NCBI GenBank assembly: GCA_036403035.1
Contig: DASWRT010000493.1
Location: 1 to 13,077, forward strand
Direction of reading: 5' to 3'
DNA: 13,077 nucleotides
DNA from: DASWRT01 sp036403035
Lineage (GTDB): Bacteria; Pseudomonadota; Alphaproteobacteria; ATCC43930; CGMCC-115725
The notes beneath the pieces are model-generated. The model was not told where the DNA came from. It saw only the letters and a list, made by a program, of their open reading frames with translations, and searched no databases. Both the position numbers and the translations under genes were made by a program. Of this stretch, positions 1 to 6,632 are shown piece after piece (the first letter of the stretch is position 1; every line of letters starts with the position of its first letter).

Positions 1-1176
1 GATCGCGAGCAGCGAGAGGTTGTCGATCGAGTAGCCGAACAGGTACATGCCGGCGAACGTGCCGATCAGCGACACCGGGAGCGCCAGCGCCGGGATGATC
101 GTCGCCGTCACGTTGCGCAGGAACAGGAAGATCACCAGCACCACCAGCGCAACCGTCAGCGCCAGCGTGAACTGCACGTCCTCCACCGACGCCCGGATCG
201 ATTCCGAGCGGTCGAGCATCAGGTTGAGATGCACCGCGGCGGGGATCGACGCCCTGAACTCGGGGATCAGCGACTTGACGCTGTCGACGACGTCGATCGT
301 GTTGGCGTCCGGCTGACGCTGGATCGCCAGCAGGATCGAGCGCGTGCCGTTGAACCAGCTCGCCAGCTTGTCGTTCTCGACGCTGTCGACCACCTGTGCG
401 ACGTCGCTGAGCCGCACCGGGTTGCCGTTGCGGTACGCGACGATCAGCGGCCGGTACTGCTCGGCGCGGGTCAGCTGAGCGGACGCCTGCAGCGTGACGC
501 TCTGCTTCGGCCCGCTCAGCGTGCCGACCGGCTTGTTCGAGTCGGCGGCGGCGAGCGCGTTCTGGATGTCGTCGACGCTGATGCCGGTTGAGGCGAGGGC
601 GTTCGGATCGATCTGCGCCCTAACCGCGAATTTCTGCGCGCCGTAGACCTGGACCTGGGCGATGCCGGGCAGCGTCGAGACGCGCTGCGCGATCAGCGTC
701 TCGGCGTATTCGTCGACCTGGGATAGCGGCAGAATGGTCGAACTCAGCGACACGAACAGTACCGGCTGGTCCGCCGGGTTCACCTTGCGGAAGGCCGGCG
801 GCGTCGTCATCTCGACGGGCAGCTTGCGCGCCGCCGTGGTGATCGCGGACTGCACGTCCAACGCCGCGCCGTCGATGTTGCGGTTGAGGTCGAACTGGAT
901 CGTGATCGAGCTGACGCCGACGCCGTTCGTCGAGATCATCGAACTGATCCCGGCGATCGTCGAGAACTGGCGTTCCAGCGGCGTCGCGACCGAAGCCGCC
1001 ATCGTCTCCGGGCTGGCGCCCGGCAGGTTCGCGGTCACGACGATCGTCGGGAAGTCGACGCGCGGCAGGGCCGCCACCGGCAGCAGGCGGTAGCCGAAGA
1101 TGCCCACGACCACAAAGGCGATCATGAGCAGCGTCGTCATCACCGGACGACGGATGCAGAGCTCCGGAAGGCTCAC
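1..1176 (-). CDS. RND-family efflux transporter permease (HAE1/MdtB-like), N-terminal part
   Basis: Inner-membrane permease of a tripartite resistance-nodulation-division pump, using the proton gradient to export drugs or other small molecules. Only the first 392 residues are present; the frame stays open to base 1. Visible order: short cytoplasmic N-terminus with IRRPVMTTLLMIAF, first membrane helix about 13-33, periplasmic porter segment with LPGASPETMAASVATPLERQ (51-70) and FDLNRNIDGAALDVQ, then helices at about 337-354 and 357-381. These are hallmark sequences of the AcrB/MdtB class. The proton-relay aspartates of helix 4 would fall beyond the window. Translation begins at GTG 1176: an in-frame TGA sits two codons upstream and the next ATG (codon 13) would remove part of the conserved start. 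It follows the adaptor gene by 58 bases and is surely in its operon. No strong Shine-Dalgarno precedes the GTG. Substrate unknown. Confidence 0.95.
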   Translation of the reverse strand, partial: MSLPELCIRRPVMTTLLMIAFVVVGIFGYRLLPVAALPRVDFPTIVVTANLPGASPETMAASVATPLERQFSTIAGISSMISTNGVGVSSITIQFDLNRNIDGAALDVQSAITTAARKLPVEMTTPPAFRKVNPADQPVLFVSLSSTILPLSQVDEYAETLIAQRVSTLPGIAQVQVYGAQKFAVRAQIDPNALASTGISVDDIQNALAAADSNKPVGTLSGPKQSVTLQASAQLTRAEQYRPLIVAYRNGNPVRLSDVAQVVDSVENDKLASWFNGTRSILLAIQRQPDANTIDVVDSVKSLIPEFRASIPAAVHLNLMLDRSESIRASVEDVQFTLALTVALVVLVIFLFLRNVTATIIPALALPVSLIGTFAGMYLFGYSIDNLSLLAI

Positions 1177-1179
1177 CGT

Positions 1180-1243
1180 TCAGGACTCGCGCAAAGGTCT
1201 TGGTACGTATAATGCCCTGGTTCGTTCGCCATGCTCAGGACTC
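1180..1243. repeat. 9-bp direct repeats bounding a 46-bp segment between adaptor and permease genes
   Basis: The minus-strand word GAGTCCTGA occurs at 1243-1235, where it holds the last two codons and stop of the adaptor gene, and again at 1188-1180, four bases before the permease GTG. The 46 bases between are not similar to either gene. Deleting one repeat plus the spacer (55 bp) would place the adaptor's AGGAG nine bases before the permease GTG, a good ribosome site that the present layout lacks. The segment also encodes a 19-codon reading frame from ATG 1232 whose TGA overlaps the permease start as GTGA. The first repeat copy lies in a 15-base palindrome-like sequence, 1234-1248. An insertion footprint is an inference. 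Confidence 0.6.
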
Positions 1244-2407
1244 CTGAGCCGTCGGCGCGCCGGTCGGCCGCACCTCGACCTTCGTGCCGTTGTCGAGACG
1301 GAGCTGGCCGTTGACGACGACCTTTTCGCCCGCGGCAAGACCGGTCGCGATCACCGCCTCCGTGCCGATCGTACGATCAAGCGTGACAGTTCGGGCCTCG
1401 ACCGTCGAGTCCGGTTTCAGGACGAAGACGAACGGACCCTTCTGACCGGCCTGGACGGCCTCCGACGGGATCGTGATCGCGTTCGGCTCGACCGCGAGCG
1501 TCACGGTGACGTTCACGAACTGACCGGGCCACAGCCGGTTGGCGTCGTTGCCGAACGTCGCCTTGACGGACAGCGTGCTCGACGACGGGTCGATCAGGTT
1601 CTCGATATAGGTGACCTTGCCGTCCAGCGGCCCGTCGCGATCGCCGGGAATGGAGACGGACACCGGCAGGGCCGTGCCCCCCGCGCCTTTCGCCATCGCC
1701 TTGTGAATGTCGGCGAAGTTGCGCTGCGGCACCGAGAACGCGACGTAGATTGGACGGATCTGGTTGAGCGTGACGAGCGGCGGCGTGTCGTTCGCCTTGA
1801 TCGCGCTGCCGAGCTTGAAGCTGATCGTGCCGACGCGCCCGTCGATCGGCGCGCGGATCACCGTATAGGAAAGCTGCACCTGGGCGCTCTCGACCTGCGC
1901 CTCGTCGGCGCGGACCGTCGCCTCCAGGGCAACCGCGGTGGTGCGGGTCTGGTCAACCTGCTGGCGCGAGACGAAGTCGCGCCGCGAGAGCGGCGTCAGC
2001 CGGTCGACCTCTCGCCGCGCGTTCTCAAGCTGCGCCTTGTCGCGGGCCAGGGTCGCTTCAGCCTGATGCAGAGCGGCTTGATAGGGCCGGTCGTCGAGCT
2101 TGAAGAGCACGTCGCCGGCTTTGACCTCCTGCCCGTCGCTGATCGCGACGCCGGTGATCTGACCATCGATGCGCGACTTGACCGCGACGCTGGCGATCGT
2201 CTGCGCGCGGCCGATCGTCGTGATCTGAACGGGAACGGACTTGGCCGCCGCTTCGGCGACGACGACCGGCACCGCGCGGGCGGGCGGCGGCGATCCGCCC
2301 GACGCCGACTGCGCCGCGGAGCCCGGCGCGAAGGACGGCAACAGGCCGTAATAAGCCGCGCCGCCGCCGCAGCATGCCAGGAGCAGAAGAATGAACCGCC
2401 GTCTCAT
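1235..2407 (-). CDS. Periplasmic adaptor (membrane fusion protein) of RND efflux pump, MdtA/AcrA-like
   Basis: 390-residue adaptor that links the RND permease to an outer-membrane channel. Residues 5-25 are a hydrophobic signal or anchor; LLAC at 9-12 could be a weak lipobox, so lipoprotein or anchored form is undecided. A Pro/Ala-rich linker (30-50) follows, then the lipoyl-like half motif SRIDGQITGVAISDGQEVKAGD (begins near 78), a coiled-coil hairpin about 108-178, the second lipoyl half with YTVIRAPIDGRVG (181-193), a beta-barrel with PIYVAFSVPQRNF (219-231) and a membrane-proximal domain to the C-terminus. Length and order fit the MdtA branch. ATG 2407 is preceded by AAAAGG with five-base spacing. 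First gene of the operon with the permease; divergent from the TetR regulator, which probably controls it. No outer-membrane channel gene is visible in the window. Confidence 0.95.
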   Translation of the reverse strand: MRRRFILLLLACCGGGAAYYGLLPSFAPGSAAQSASGGSPPPARAVPVVVAEAAAKSVPVQITTIGRAQTIASVAVKSRIDGQITGVAISDGQEVKAGDVLFKLDDRPYQAALHQAEATLARDKAQLENARREVDRLTPLSRRDFVSRQQVDQTRTTAVALEATVRADEAQVESAQVQLSYTVIRAPIDGRVGTISFKLGSAIKANDTPPLVTLNQIRPIYVAFSVPQRNFADIHKAMAKGAGGTALPVSVSIPGDRDGPLDGKVTYIENLIDPSSSTLSVKATFGNDANRLWPGQFVNVTVTLAVEPNAITIPSEAVQAGQKGPFVFVLKPDSTVEARTVTLDRTIGTEAVIATGLAAGEKVVVNGQLRLDNGTKVEVRPTGAPTAQES

Positions 2408-2539
2408 ATAAACCTTTTGTACTTGACCGCATCATCCCTAATCTTTGGGATTAGGCTAGGCATAAAGAAACGGCGGATGCCGCGCCCGTTCACTATATGC
2501 TTGTCCGCGCAAAAATAGAACTGGCGAGTTCCATTTTCA
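2408..2539. promoter_or_regulatory. Divergent control region between efflux operon and tetR
   Basis: 132 bases separate the starts of the adaptor gene (minus) and the TetR regulator (plus), and both promoters must lie here or nearby. The stretch is richer in A and T than its surroundings. It holds an inverted repeat at 2437-2455 and a shorter one at 2518-2531 (GAACT, four-base spacer, AGTTC) directly before the tetR start. I could not assign convincing -35/-10 pairs for either direction. Confidence 0.7.
2437..2455. promoter_or_regulatory. Candidate TetR operator (inverted repeat)
   Basis: Perfect 7-bp arms CCTAATC and GATTAGG around the five-base spacer TTTGG. It lies 30 bases upstream of the adaptor ATG, in the intergenic region between a TetR-family gene and the efflux genes. 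Size and position suit a TetR-dimer operator; binding is inferred only. Confidence 0.5.
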
Positions 2540-3190
2540 ATGCCTCTCGATGACAACGCTCCATGGCGGCTCACACGGCGCCGCCGGATTCTCGCGGCGG
2601 CGGCACAGCTGTTCGCCGAAAAGCCGTTCAACGCGGTGCAAGTCGACGAAGTGGCGAAGAGCGCCGGTATCGGCAAGGCGACGCTCTACCGGTATTTTCC
2701 GTCGAAGGACGAACTGTATCTTGAAGTGCTCGGCGAGGCGTTGCACGGACTGGAGCGGCGTTTCGCGGAAATCGCCGCCGCGCCCGAGCCGCCGTCCGCC
2801 GCGCTGGAGCGGATGATCCGGACGCTGGTCCACGTACTCGGCGAACAGGTCGCATCGCTGCGGCTCCTCGACGGCGAGAACGCCGCGCTGGCAGGGCGGT
2901 GGCGTTCGGTGTACCGCAGCCGGCGGCAGGCGATCATCGATTCGCTCCGCGCGGTGCTCGCCCGCGGCCTCGCGGCCGGCGCGTTCCGCAACGTCGACCT
3001 GGACGTGACGCCGGCCTTCCTGATCGGGATGATCAGGGGCGGGCTGATGGGCGTCGCGCACCTGCCGCACGACCGGCTCGCCGACGCGGCGGTCGCGCTG
3101 GTGGTGCAGGGCGGCCTCGTCGAACAGCCGGCAACCGCCGCGCCGCCGACTGCCGCCGCCGCCGACCGGCCGGCGGTTACCTCTTCTTAA
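2540..3190 (+). CDS. TetR/AcrR-family transcriptional regulator
   Basis: 216-residue one-component repressor. The N-terminal helix-turn-helix occupies about residues 12-60: RRRRILAAAAQLFAEKPF, then VDEVAKSAGIGKATLYRYF with the recognition helix, ending in SKDELYLEVL, all typical of TetR proteins. The remainder is the helical ligand-binding and dimer domain, with GLAAGAFRNVDLDVTPAFLIGMIRGG as a recognisable helix pair; the last 30 residues are Ala/Pro-rich and probably disordered. It is divergent from the RND adaptor-permease operon, the standard layout for a local efflux repressor, so it most likely represses that operon and itself and is released by a pump substrate. ATG 2540 is chosen because it stands just before the HTH; the ribosome site is weak (GGCGAG well upstream). 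Confidence 0.93.
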   Translation: MPLDDNAPWRLTRRRRILAAAAQLFAEKPFNAVQVDEVAKSAGIGKATLYRYFPSKDELYLEVLGEALHGLERRFAEIAAAPEPPSAALERMIRTLVHVLGEQVASLRLLDGENAALAGRWRSVYRSRRQAIIDSLRAVLARGLAAGAFRNVDLDVTPAFLIGMIRGGLMGVAHLPHDRLADAAVALVVQGGLVEQPATAAPPTAAAADRPAVTSS

Positions 3191-3211
3191 CCACGATCGG
3201 GTTTTCTGTCT

Positions 3212-3228
3212 TGCCGGCGCCGCCGGCA
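3212..3228. terminator. GC hairpin downstream of tetR (possible weak terminator)
   Basis: TGCCGGC and GCCGGCA arms with a three-base loop, 22 bases after the tetR stop. There is no T run on either side, so it would be a Rho-assisted or attenuating hairpin at best. Its position between tetR and the next short gene is the only supporting context. Confidence 0.3.
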
Positions 3229-3262
3229 CGGCATGGTTCAGCTCGCGCGTACGGACACAGCA

Positions 3263-3496
3263 ATGGGCAGAAAGCGTCCAATCGAGAAGGGGCAGCGTTA
3301 CCGGGCGGTCGGCGAGGGCTTCCTGGGCCGCCCGACGCCGCTTTGGACGGTCGAGGACGTGTTCACGAACATAGACGGGATCGAGTATGCGCGCCTCGTC
3401 AGCAGCGCCGATCCGACAATGCGGAAGACGCTGTCCATCGCCATCCTCTCCGACCGGCGCCGCTTTGCCCGGGTCGAGGAGACGGAAGCCGCCTGA
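3263..3496 (+). CDS. Small conserved-looking protein of unknown function (77 residues)
   Basis: I do not recognise a named family. The 77-residue product (MGRKRPIEKGQRYR start) reads like a small folded beta-rich protein: a GQRYR motif, a WTVEDVF strand, then GIEYARLVSSADPTMRKTLS and SDRRRFARV. This pattern resembles short uncharacterised alphaproteobacterial proteins. An ATG ten codons upstream (3233) is possible, but the extra residues look unrelated and lie almost on the hairpin at 3212-3228, so 3263 is preferred; neither has a strong ribosome site. It follows tetR by 72 bases in the same direction, so read-through co-expression is possible. No signal peptide or membrane segment; probably cytoplasmic. 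Confidence 0.6.
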   Translation: MGRKRPIEKGQRYRAVGEGFLGRPTPLWTVEDVFTNIDGIEYARLVSSADPTMRKTLSIAILSDRRRFARVEETEAA

Positions 3497-3520
3497 CGCG
3501 GGCATTATTTCCGCCCCGGC

Positions 3521-4601
3521 TCAGGATCCCGCCGCTGGCTCGGCGGCCGTCATCGGCGGCTGATGGATGACGCCGTACCAACCCAGCCCCTTATAGGTTT
3601 CGTAGCCGGGGGTCAGCGCGAACCCGACGGTCGCGCCGTCCGAGGTCGCATAGTAGCCGTCCCGTGCGCCGCGGGTGATGGCGGCGGGGTCGAGCGGAAA
3701 GATTTCAGCCAGAATGCCGACTCCGTCCGAGGCGGCGATCACCCGTCGGCGCGCATCGATGAGAAGGCATCTGGTGTGCGCCCGTTCCTCCGGCGACAGC
3801 CTGACGCCTTCGACGACGGCGGCAGCTTGCGGGCGCCAATCGAAAAAGATGCCGAGCGCGCCGATTGGTCGTCCGGTCGTCCGGCCGCCCTCGCGCACCG
3901 CGGTGGCGTATGTGGCGACGTGGGCATCGCCCAAGGCACGCGAAGGCTCGACGTCGAAAGCGACATAATCGTCGCCCGACGCCGTCGCCATGGCCGCGCG
4001 GAACCACGCCTCGTCGGCGACGCTCGATCCGACCACCGCCGGATAAGCGATCGGGCCGGCCGTTCGCTACGACGCGGCCCTCGGTGTCGATCACCCAAAG
4101 GTCAAGATAGACGGTATAGCTGCGGAGGATGACGCCAAGACGTTCCATCGCGTGCCGCCGCGCAGCGTCCGGATCTCCCTGTCCGACGCTATCCAGCGCA
4201 TCGACGACGGCCGCATCGGTCGCCCACCAGCGCACGTCGCAGGAGCGTTCATAGAGATTGCGGTCGATGATTTCGATCATGTTGAGCGCGAGGTCGACGA
4301 GCCGCTGGCCGCGTACCTGACGGATCATGCGCTCGCCAAGGTCGGTCAGTTCGACGATCGAGCCGGCAAGCTCGGTCGAGAGGTTGGCCGCGATGTCGGT
4401 GATCCGCGCCGAGACGGCCTTCACCTCGCTCGCGACGACGGCGAAGCCGCGGCCGGCGTCGCCGGCGCGCGCCGCCTCGATCAACGCGTTCAGAGCGAGG
4501 ATCCGGGTCTCGCGCGTGATCGTCCCGATTGCCGCGATCTTCTCCTCGGCAATCTTCCCGGCGCGGCGCGACAATTCGACGATGCGTTCCGGCTCGGCCA
4601 T
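3521..4601 (-). pseudogene. Soluble methyl-accepting chemotaxis-like protein with C-terminal Cache-type sensor, broken by a one-base frameshift
   Basis: From ATG 4601, residues 1-185 read MAEPERIVEL then an MCP signalling hairpin with LALNALIEAARAGDAGRGFA (36-55) and ASEVKAVSARI, followed by a helical segment with LYERSCDVRWWATD (116-129) and LDLWVIDTEGRVVANGRPDR. At 4045-4046 one extra T (coding strand CGCTTATCC, expected CGCTATCC) shifts the frame. The continuation lies one frame over: YPAVVGSSVADEAWFRAAM to FALTPGYETYKGLGWYGVIH, ending at stop 3521-3523. Corrected, the protein has 359 residues. The C-terminal part looks like a Cache/PAS-like ligand domain, yet no membrane helices flank it, so the receptor would be cytoplasmic with signalling part first and sensor last. 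The family is known in rhizobia and relatives. It could be a true mutation or a sequencing error; without repair the product is a nonsense-tailed 298-residue protein. Confidence 0.85.
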
Positions 4602-4606
4602 GCTAG

Positions 4607-4613
4607 CCTCCCC
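4607..4613 (-). promoter_or_regulatory. Strong ribosome binding site of the chemoreceptor gene
   Basis: Coding-strand GGGGAGG ends five bases before ATG 4601. It is the best Shine-Dalgarno in the window and fixes the chemoreceptor start; it also suggests that the gene was expressed recently despite the frameshift. Confidence 0.8.
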
Positions 4614-4621
4614 TGATGCTC

Positions 4622-5046
4622 AAACCATCGTCAACTATTTAAATAAGCGCCTAAATTTCGATTAAAGCCGGCCGGAGCCGTACTCCGGAGTATTTGATTA
4701 TTTATTGTGCGAATCGGCTAATTATTAGGCCCCTCTAATCGTTGACATCTGTTTTCTTTGGCTGATCAACGGAGCGCGGCAACAAAAAAGCTTGGCCTCG
4801 AAGCCTGCGTGTCTTGCTGTGTGGTAGCGGACACGCTGCCGGTCAATCGCCTCGGCTTCCCATGATCGGGAGCGGAAGCAGCAGGGAGGGCAAGCAGCTA
4901 AAAGATCTGCGGATCGCAGAAGCCGCTTCGCGAACCCCGCCGGCTGCACATCGACCGTGATCGCCCCAGGCGTCGACGAGATCACCGCAAATCGGTCATC
5001 GGCCCCGCATCCGATGCGGAACTGTCGGACCTGCACTGGCCGGCGA
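4622..5046. other. Non-coding stretch with an AT-rich, palindrome-rich patch upstream of the chemoreceptor
   Basis: About 420 bases without a convincing gene. Bases 4622-4770 are clearly AT-rich in a GC-rich window and contain perfect palindromes TATTTAAATA (4636-4645), TACTCCGGAGTA (4681-4692) and CTAATTATTAG (4718-4728). This is the expected promoter area for the minus-strand chemoreceptor, though I could not assign -35/-10 boxes. A further inverted repeat, CCGCATC/GATGCGG, lies at 5005-5019. A minus-strand frame from about 5063 to 4725 (up to 112 codons, with FRIGCGADDRFAVISSTPGA) has partly coding-like composition, but its start falls inside the terminator hairpin, it matches no family I know, and its C-terminal half looks random. 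It may be a decayed gene remnant. Confidence 0.5.
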
Positions 5047-5089
5047 TAGAAAGGCGGCGGCACGCTCCAACCGCGCCGCCGCCTTTCTA
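5047..5089 (-). terminator. Intrinsic terminator of the cold-shock gene (15-bp perfect stem)
   Basis: Perfect 15-base arms TAGAAAGGCGGCGGC and GCCGCCGCCTTTCTA enclose a 13-base loop (5062-5074). On the minus strand the hairpin begins 24 bases after the cold-shock stop codon, and its descending arm ends in TTTCTA. The A/T ends make it symmetrical, so it could act in both directions. It is the clearest terminator in the window. Confidence 0.85.
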
Positions 5090-5113
5090 CAGATGGACCG
5101 CGTGTCGTGCCGC

Positions 5114-5785
5114 TCAGGCGAGGCTGATCGTCGCCGCCTCGCGCCCCTTCGGGCTTTGCACAACCTGCATCCTGACCGACTGGCCCTCGTTCAGGCCGAG
5201 GATACCGGCGCGCTCAAGGACCGAGGCATGGACGAACACGTCCTTGGCGCCGTCCTCGACCGCGACGAAGCCGAACCCCTTCGCAGGATTGTACCACTTC
5301 ACCGTTCCGAGCATCTCGGTCGCATCGCTCATGTCCGGCGTGAAGCGCGGCGGGCGCGGACCGGCACGCCGCGGCGCACCGCCGAAGCCGCCGCTGCCGC
5401 CGCCGCCGCTCGGCGCCGCCTGCGCGGTGCTCATATCGACATCGACGACCTCGGTGATCTGCGGTCCCTTCTGGCCCTGACCGACGCGCGCCTTCAGCTT
5501 TGCGCCCGGGGCAACGGCGGAGTGCCCGGCTCGCTCCAGAACGGCGGCGTGAAGGAACGCGTCGCCCGATCCGTCGGACAACTCAACGAATCCGAACCCT
5601 TTTTCAGGGTTGAACCATTTGACGTTCGCCTCGACGACCGGTCCGGTCGCGGCACGATCCGGCTGTACCGGCGCCGCCGCGTAGCGCGGCCGCGCCGCCG
5701 ACGGCGCATCACCCCCACCGCCGAAGAAAAGATCGTCATCGAAGCCGCGCCGCCGCGGCGAACGGAAATCCTTACCCTTGCCCAT
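5114..5785 (-). CDS. Double cold-shock-domain RNA/DNA-binding protein
   Basis: 223 residues holding two cold-shock domains. Domain 1 (about 51-118) has VKWFNPEKGFGFVEL (RNP1) and DAFLHAAVL (RNP2). Domain 2 (about 157-223) has VKWYNPAKGFGFVAV and DVFVHASVL. They are joined by a Gly/Pro/Arg-rich linker (120-150) and preceded by a basic-acidic N-terminus, GKGKDFRSPRRRGFDDD. All aromatic nucleic-acid-binding positions are intact in both copies, so both should bind single-stranded nucleic acid, acting as RNA chaperone or antiterminator in the cytoplasm. Two-domain proteins of this type are common in alphaproteobacteria, unlike the about 70-residue enteric CspA. Start: the frame is open upstream to 6073, but ATG 5785 is the only ATG/GTG near the recognisable N-terminus; its ribosome site is poor. 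The long upstream region may hold 5' leader regulation. Terminator follows at once. Confidence 0.93.
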   Translation of the reverse strand: MGKGKDFRSPRRRGFDDDLFFGGGGDAPSAARPRYAAAPVQPDRAATGPVVEANVKWFNPEKGFGFVELSDGSGDAFLHAAVLERAGHSAVAPGAKLKARVGQGQKGPQITEVVDVDMSTAQAAPSGGGGSGGFGGAPRRAGPRPPRFTPDMSDATEMLGTVKWYNPAKGFGFVAVEDGAKDVFVHASVLERAGILGLNEGQSVRMQVVQSPKGREAATISLA

Positions 5786-6180
5786 CTCGACTTTGCTCTC
5801 GCGAGGTCCCTGCGGAACACCATCGTAACCGGTGTCGGGAGGTCGATTCCAGTGATTGTGCTCGGCGGTTAGGTCAATTTTAACGGATCTTCGTGTAACC
5901 CGCCCGCCTTTTGTGAGCGCGTGCGCAAAAGTCGCCACACTCCGACGGCGGCATCCGCTTCGGTTGATCGCGCAGCGCAGCCACGGCGCACCCGCAACCA
6001 CACTCTTTCGGGGTACACTGTGACAGATTTGTGTCCGCGACCGGCGCCCTGCCCGCGACTCGATGCGCGCCATGCATCCCAGGACGGAGCACGCCGCCGC
6101 TCCACGAAGCCCCCCGATGGATACGTGCAGCTAGTCTTTTCAGGGGAGTGGGCCGTCCCATCTGAGAACTGGCATTGGGC
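5786..6180. promoter_or_regulatory. Divergent intergenic region between cold-shock gene and response regulator
   Basis: 395 bases with no gene I can support; frames across it have no recognisable content. It must carry the promoter and leader of the cold-shock gene (minus) and the promoter of the response regulator (plus). An imperfect inverted repeat, CTTTTGTG and CGCAAAAG with an eight-base spacer, lies at 5908-5931, about 120 bases upstream of the cold-shock ATG. An AT-rich spot near 5872-5886 (minus-strand TTAAAATTGACC) is the likeliest start area for the cold-shock transcript, but no full promoter could be called. Confidence 0.5.
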
Positions 6181-6576
6181 ATGCCGACCGGGCAGTTTCT
6201 CCCGGTGAACGATGCAATACCGACCATCCTCGTCGTCGACGACGATCCCGGCGTGCGACGCCTTCTTGTCGATCTGCTAGACGAGAACGGCTACCGCGTT
6301 CTAGAGGCCGGCGGCGCCTCCCAGGCGCTCGCCGTCCTATTCAGCCATGACGGCGATATCGGTCTGTTGCTGACCGATGTCGTGATGCCGGGCCTGAGCG
6401 GCTTCGCGCTCGCCCGCGAAGTCAGATCGCTGCGGCCGCATGTCCGGGTGCTCTACTGCTCCGGCTACATCGCGCCGCACGAATGGAACGAGCCGCTCTA
6501 CGGTCCGATGATCTGCAAGCCGTTCCGGATCGACCAGGTACTGTCGCTGGTACGACAGGCGCTCGGGACTGCATGA
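6181..6576 (+). CDS. Single-domain response regulator (CheY/receiver-only)
   Basis: 131-residue receiver with no output domain. Phosphorylation machinery is complete when counted from ATG 6181: acidic pocket DDD at 20-22, phospho-acceptor Asp66 in LLLTDVVMPG, Ser94 in YCSGY and Lys113 in ICKPF. The TDVVMPG and YCSGY signatures match the stand-alone receivers that accompany NtrB-like hybrid kinases, and they resemble the C-terminal receiver of the kinase at 7343-9562. It probably relays or buffers phosphate from a kinase by protein contact rather than by DNA binding. The start is uncertain: TTG 6175, ATG 6181 and GTG 6205 are all in frame and none has a clear ribosome site; the domain begins after all three. 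Neighbours on both sides are separated by long gaps, so it is probably monocistronic. Confidence 0.9.
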   Translation: MPTGQFLPVNDAIPTILVVDDDPGVRRLLVDLLDENGYRVLEAGGASQALAVLFSHDGDIGLLLTDVVMPGLSGFALAREVRSLRPHVRVLYCSGYIAPHEWNEPLYGPMICKPFRIDQVLSLVRQALGTA

Positions 6577-6579
6577 CCG

Positions 6580-6593
6580 GCGGGCCGGCCCGC
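6580..6593. terminator. GC palindrome after the response regulator
   Basis: Perfect palindrome GCGGGCCGGCCCGC, four bases past the stop, able to form a 5-bp stem with a CCGG loop. It lacks a T run, so terminator function is weakly supported. Confidence 0.3.
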
Positions 6594-6632
6594 GACCGGC
6601 GGCGGCCTCATGCCAGTGGGCTGACGATATCA

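Noticed and set aside
1208..1213. TATAAT word on the plus strand between adaptor and permease genes
   Set aside because: No matching -35 and it faces away from both genes; likely chance.
1100..2518. 472-codon plus-strand open frame over the adaptor gene
   Set aside because: Composition is low-complexity Arg/Asp/Leu, typical of a complementary-strand shadow; it covers the real adaptor and the divergent promoter.
3497..3520. Short GCGG/CCGC hairpin between the convergent small gene and the chemoreceptor
   Set aside because: Four-base stem only; too weak to call a terminator.
4718..4760. Possible sigma-28 (flagellar) promoter for the chemoreceptor, from GCCGATTC on the minus strand
   Set aside because: The -10-like element is only partial and no acceptable -35 element lies at the proper distance.
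5786..6073. N-terminal extension of the cold-shock protein to 319 residues
   Set aside because: The extra residues look unlike any domain, span the probable promoter, and the family-like N-terminus begins at ATG 5785.
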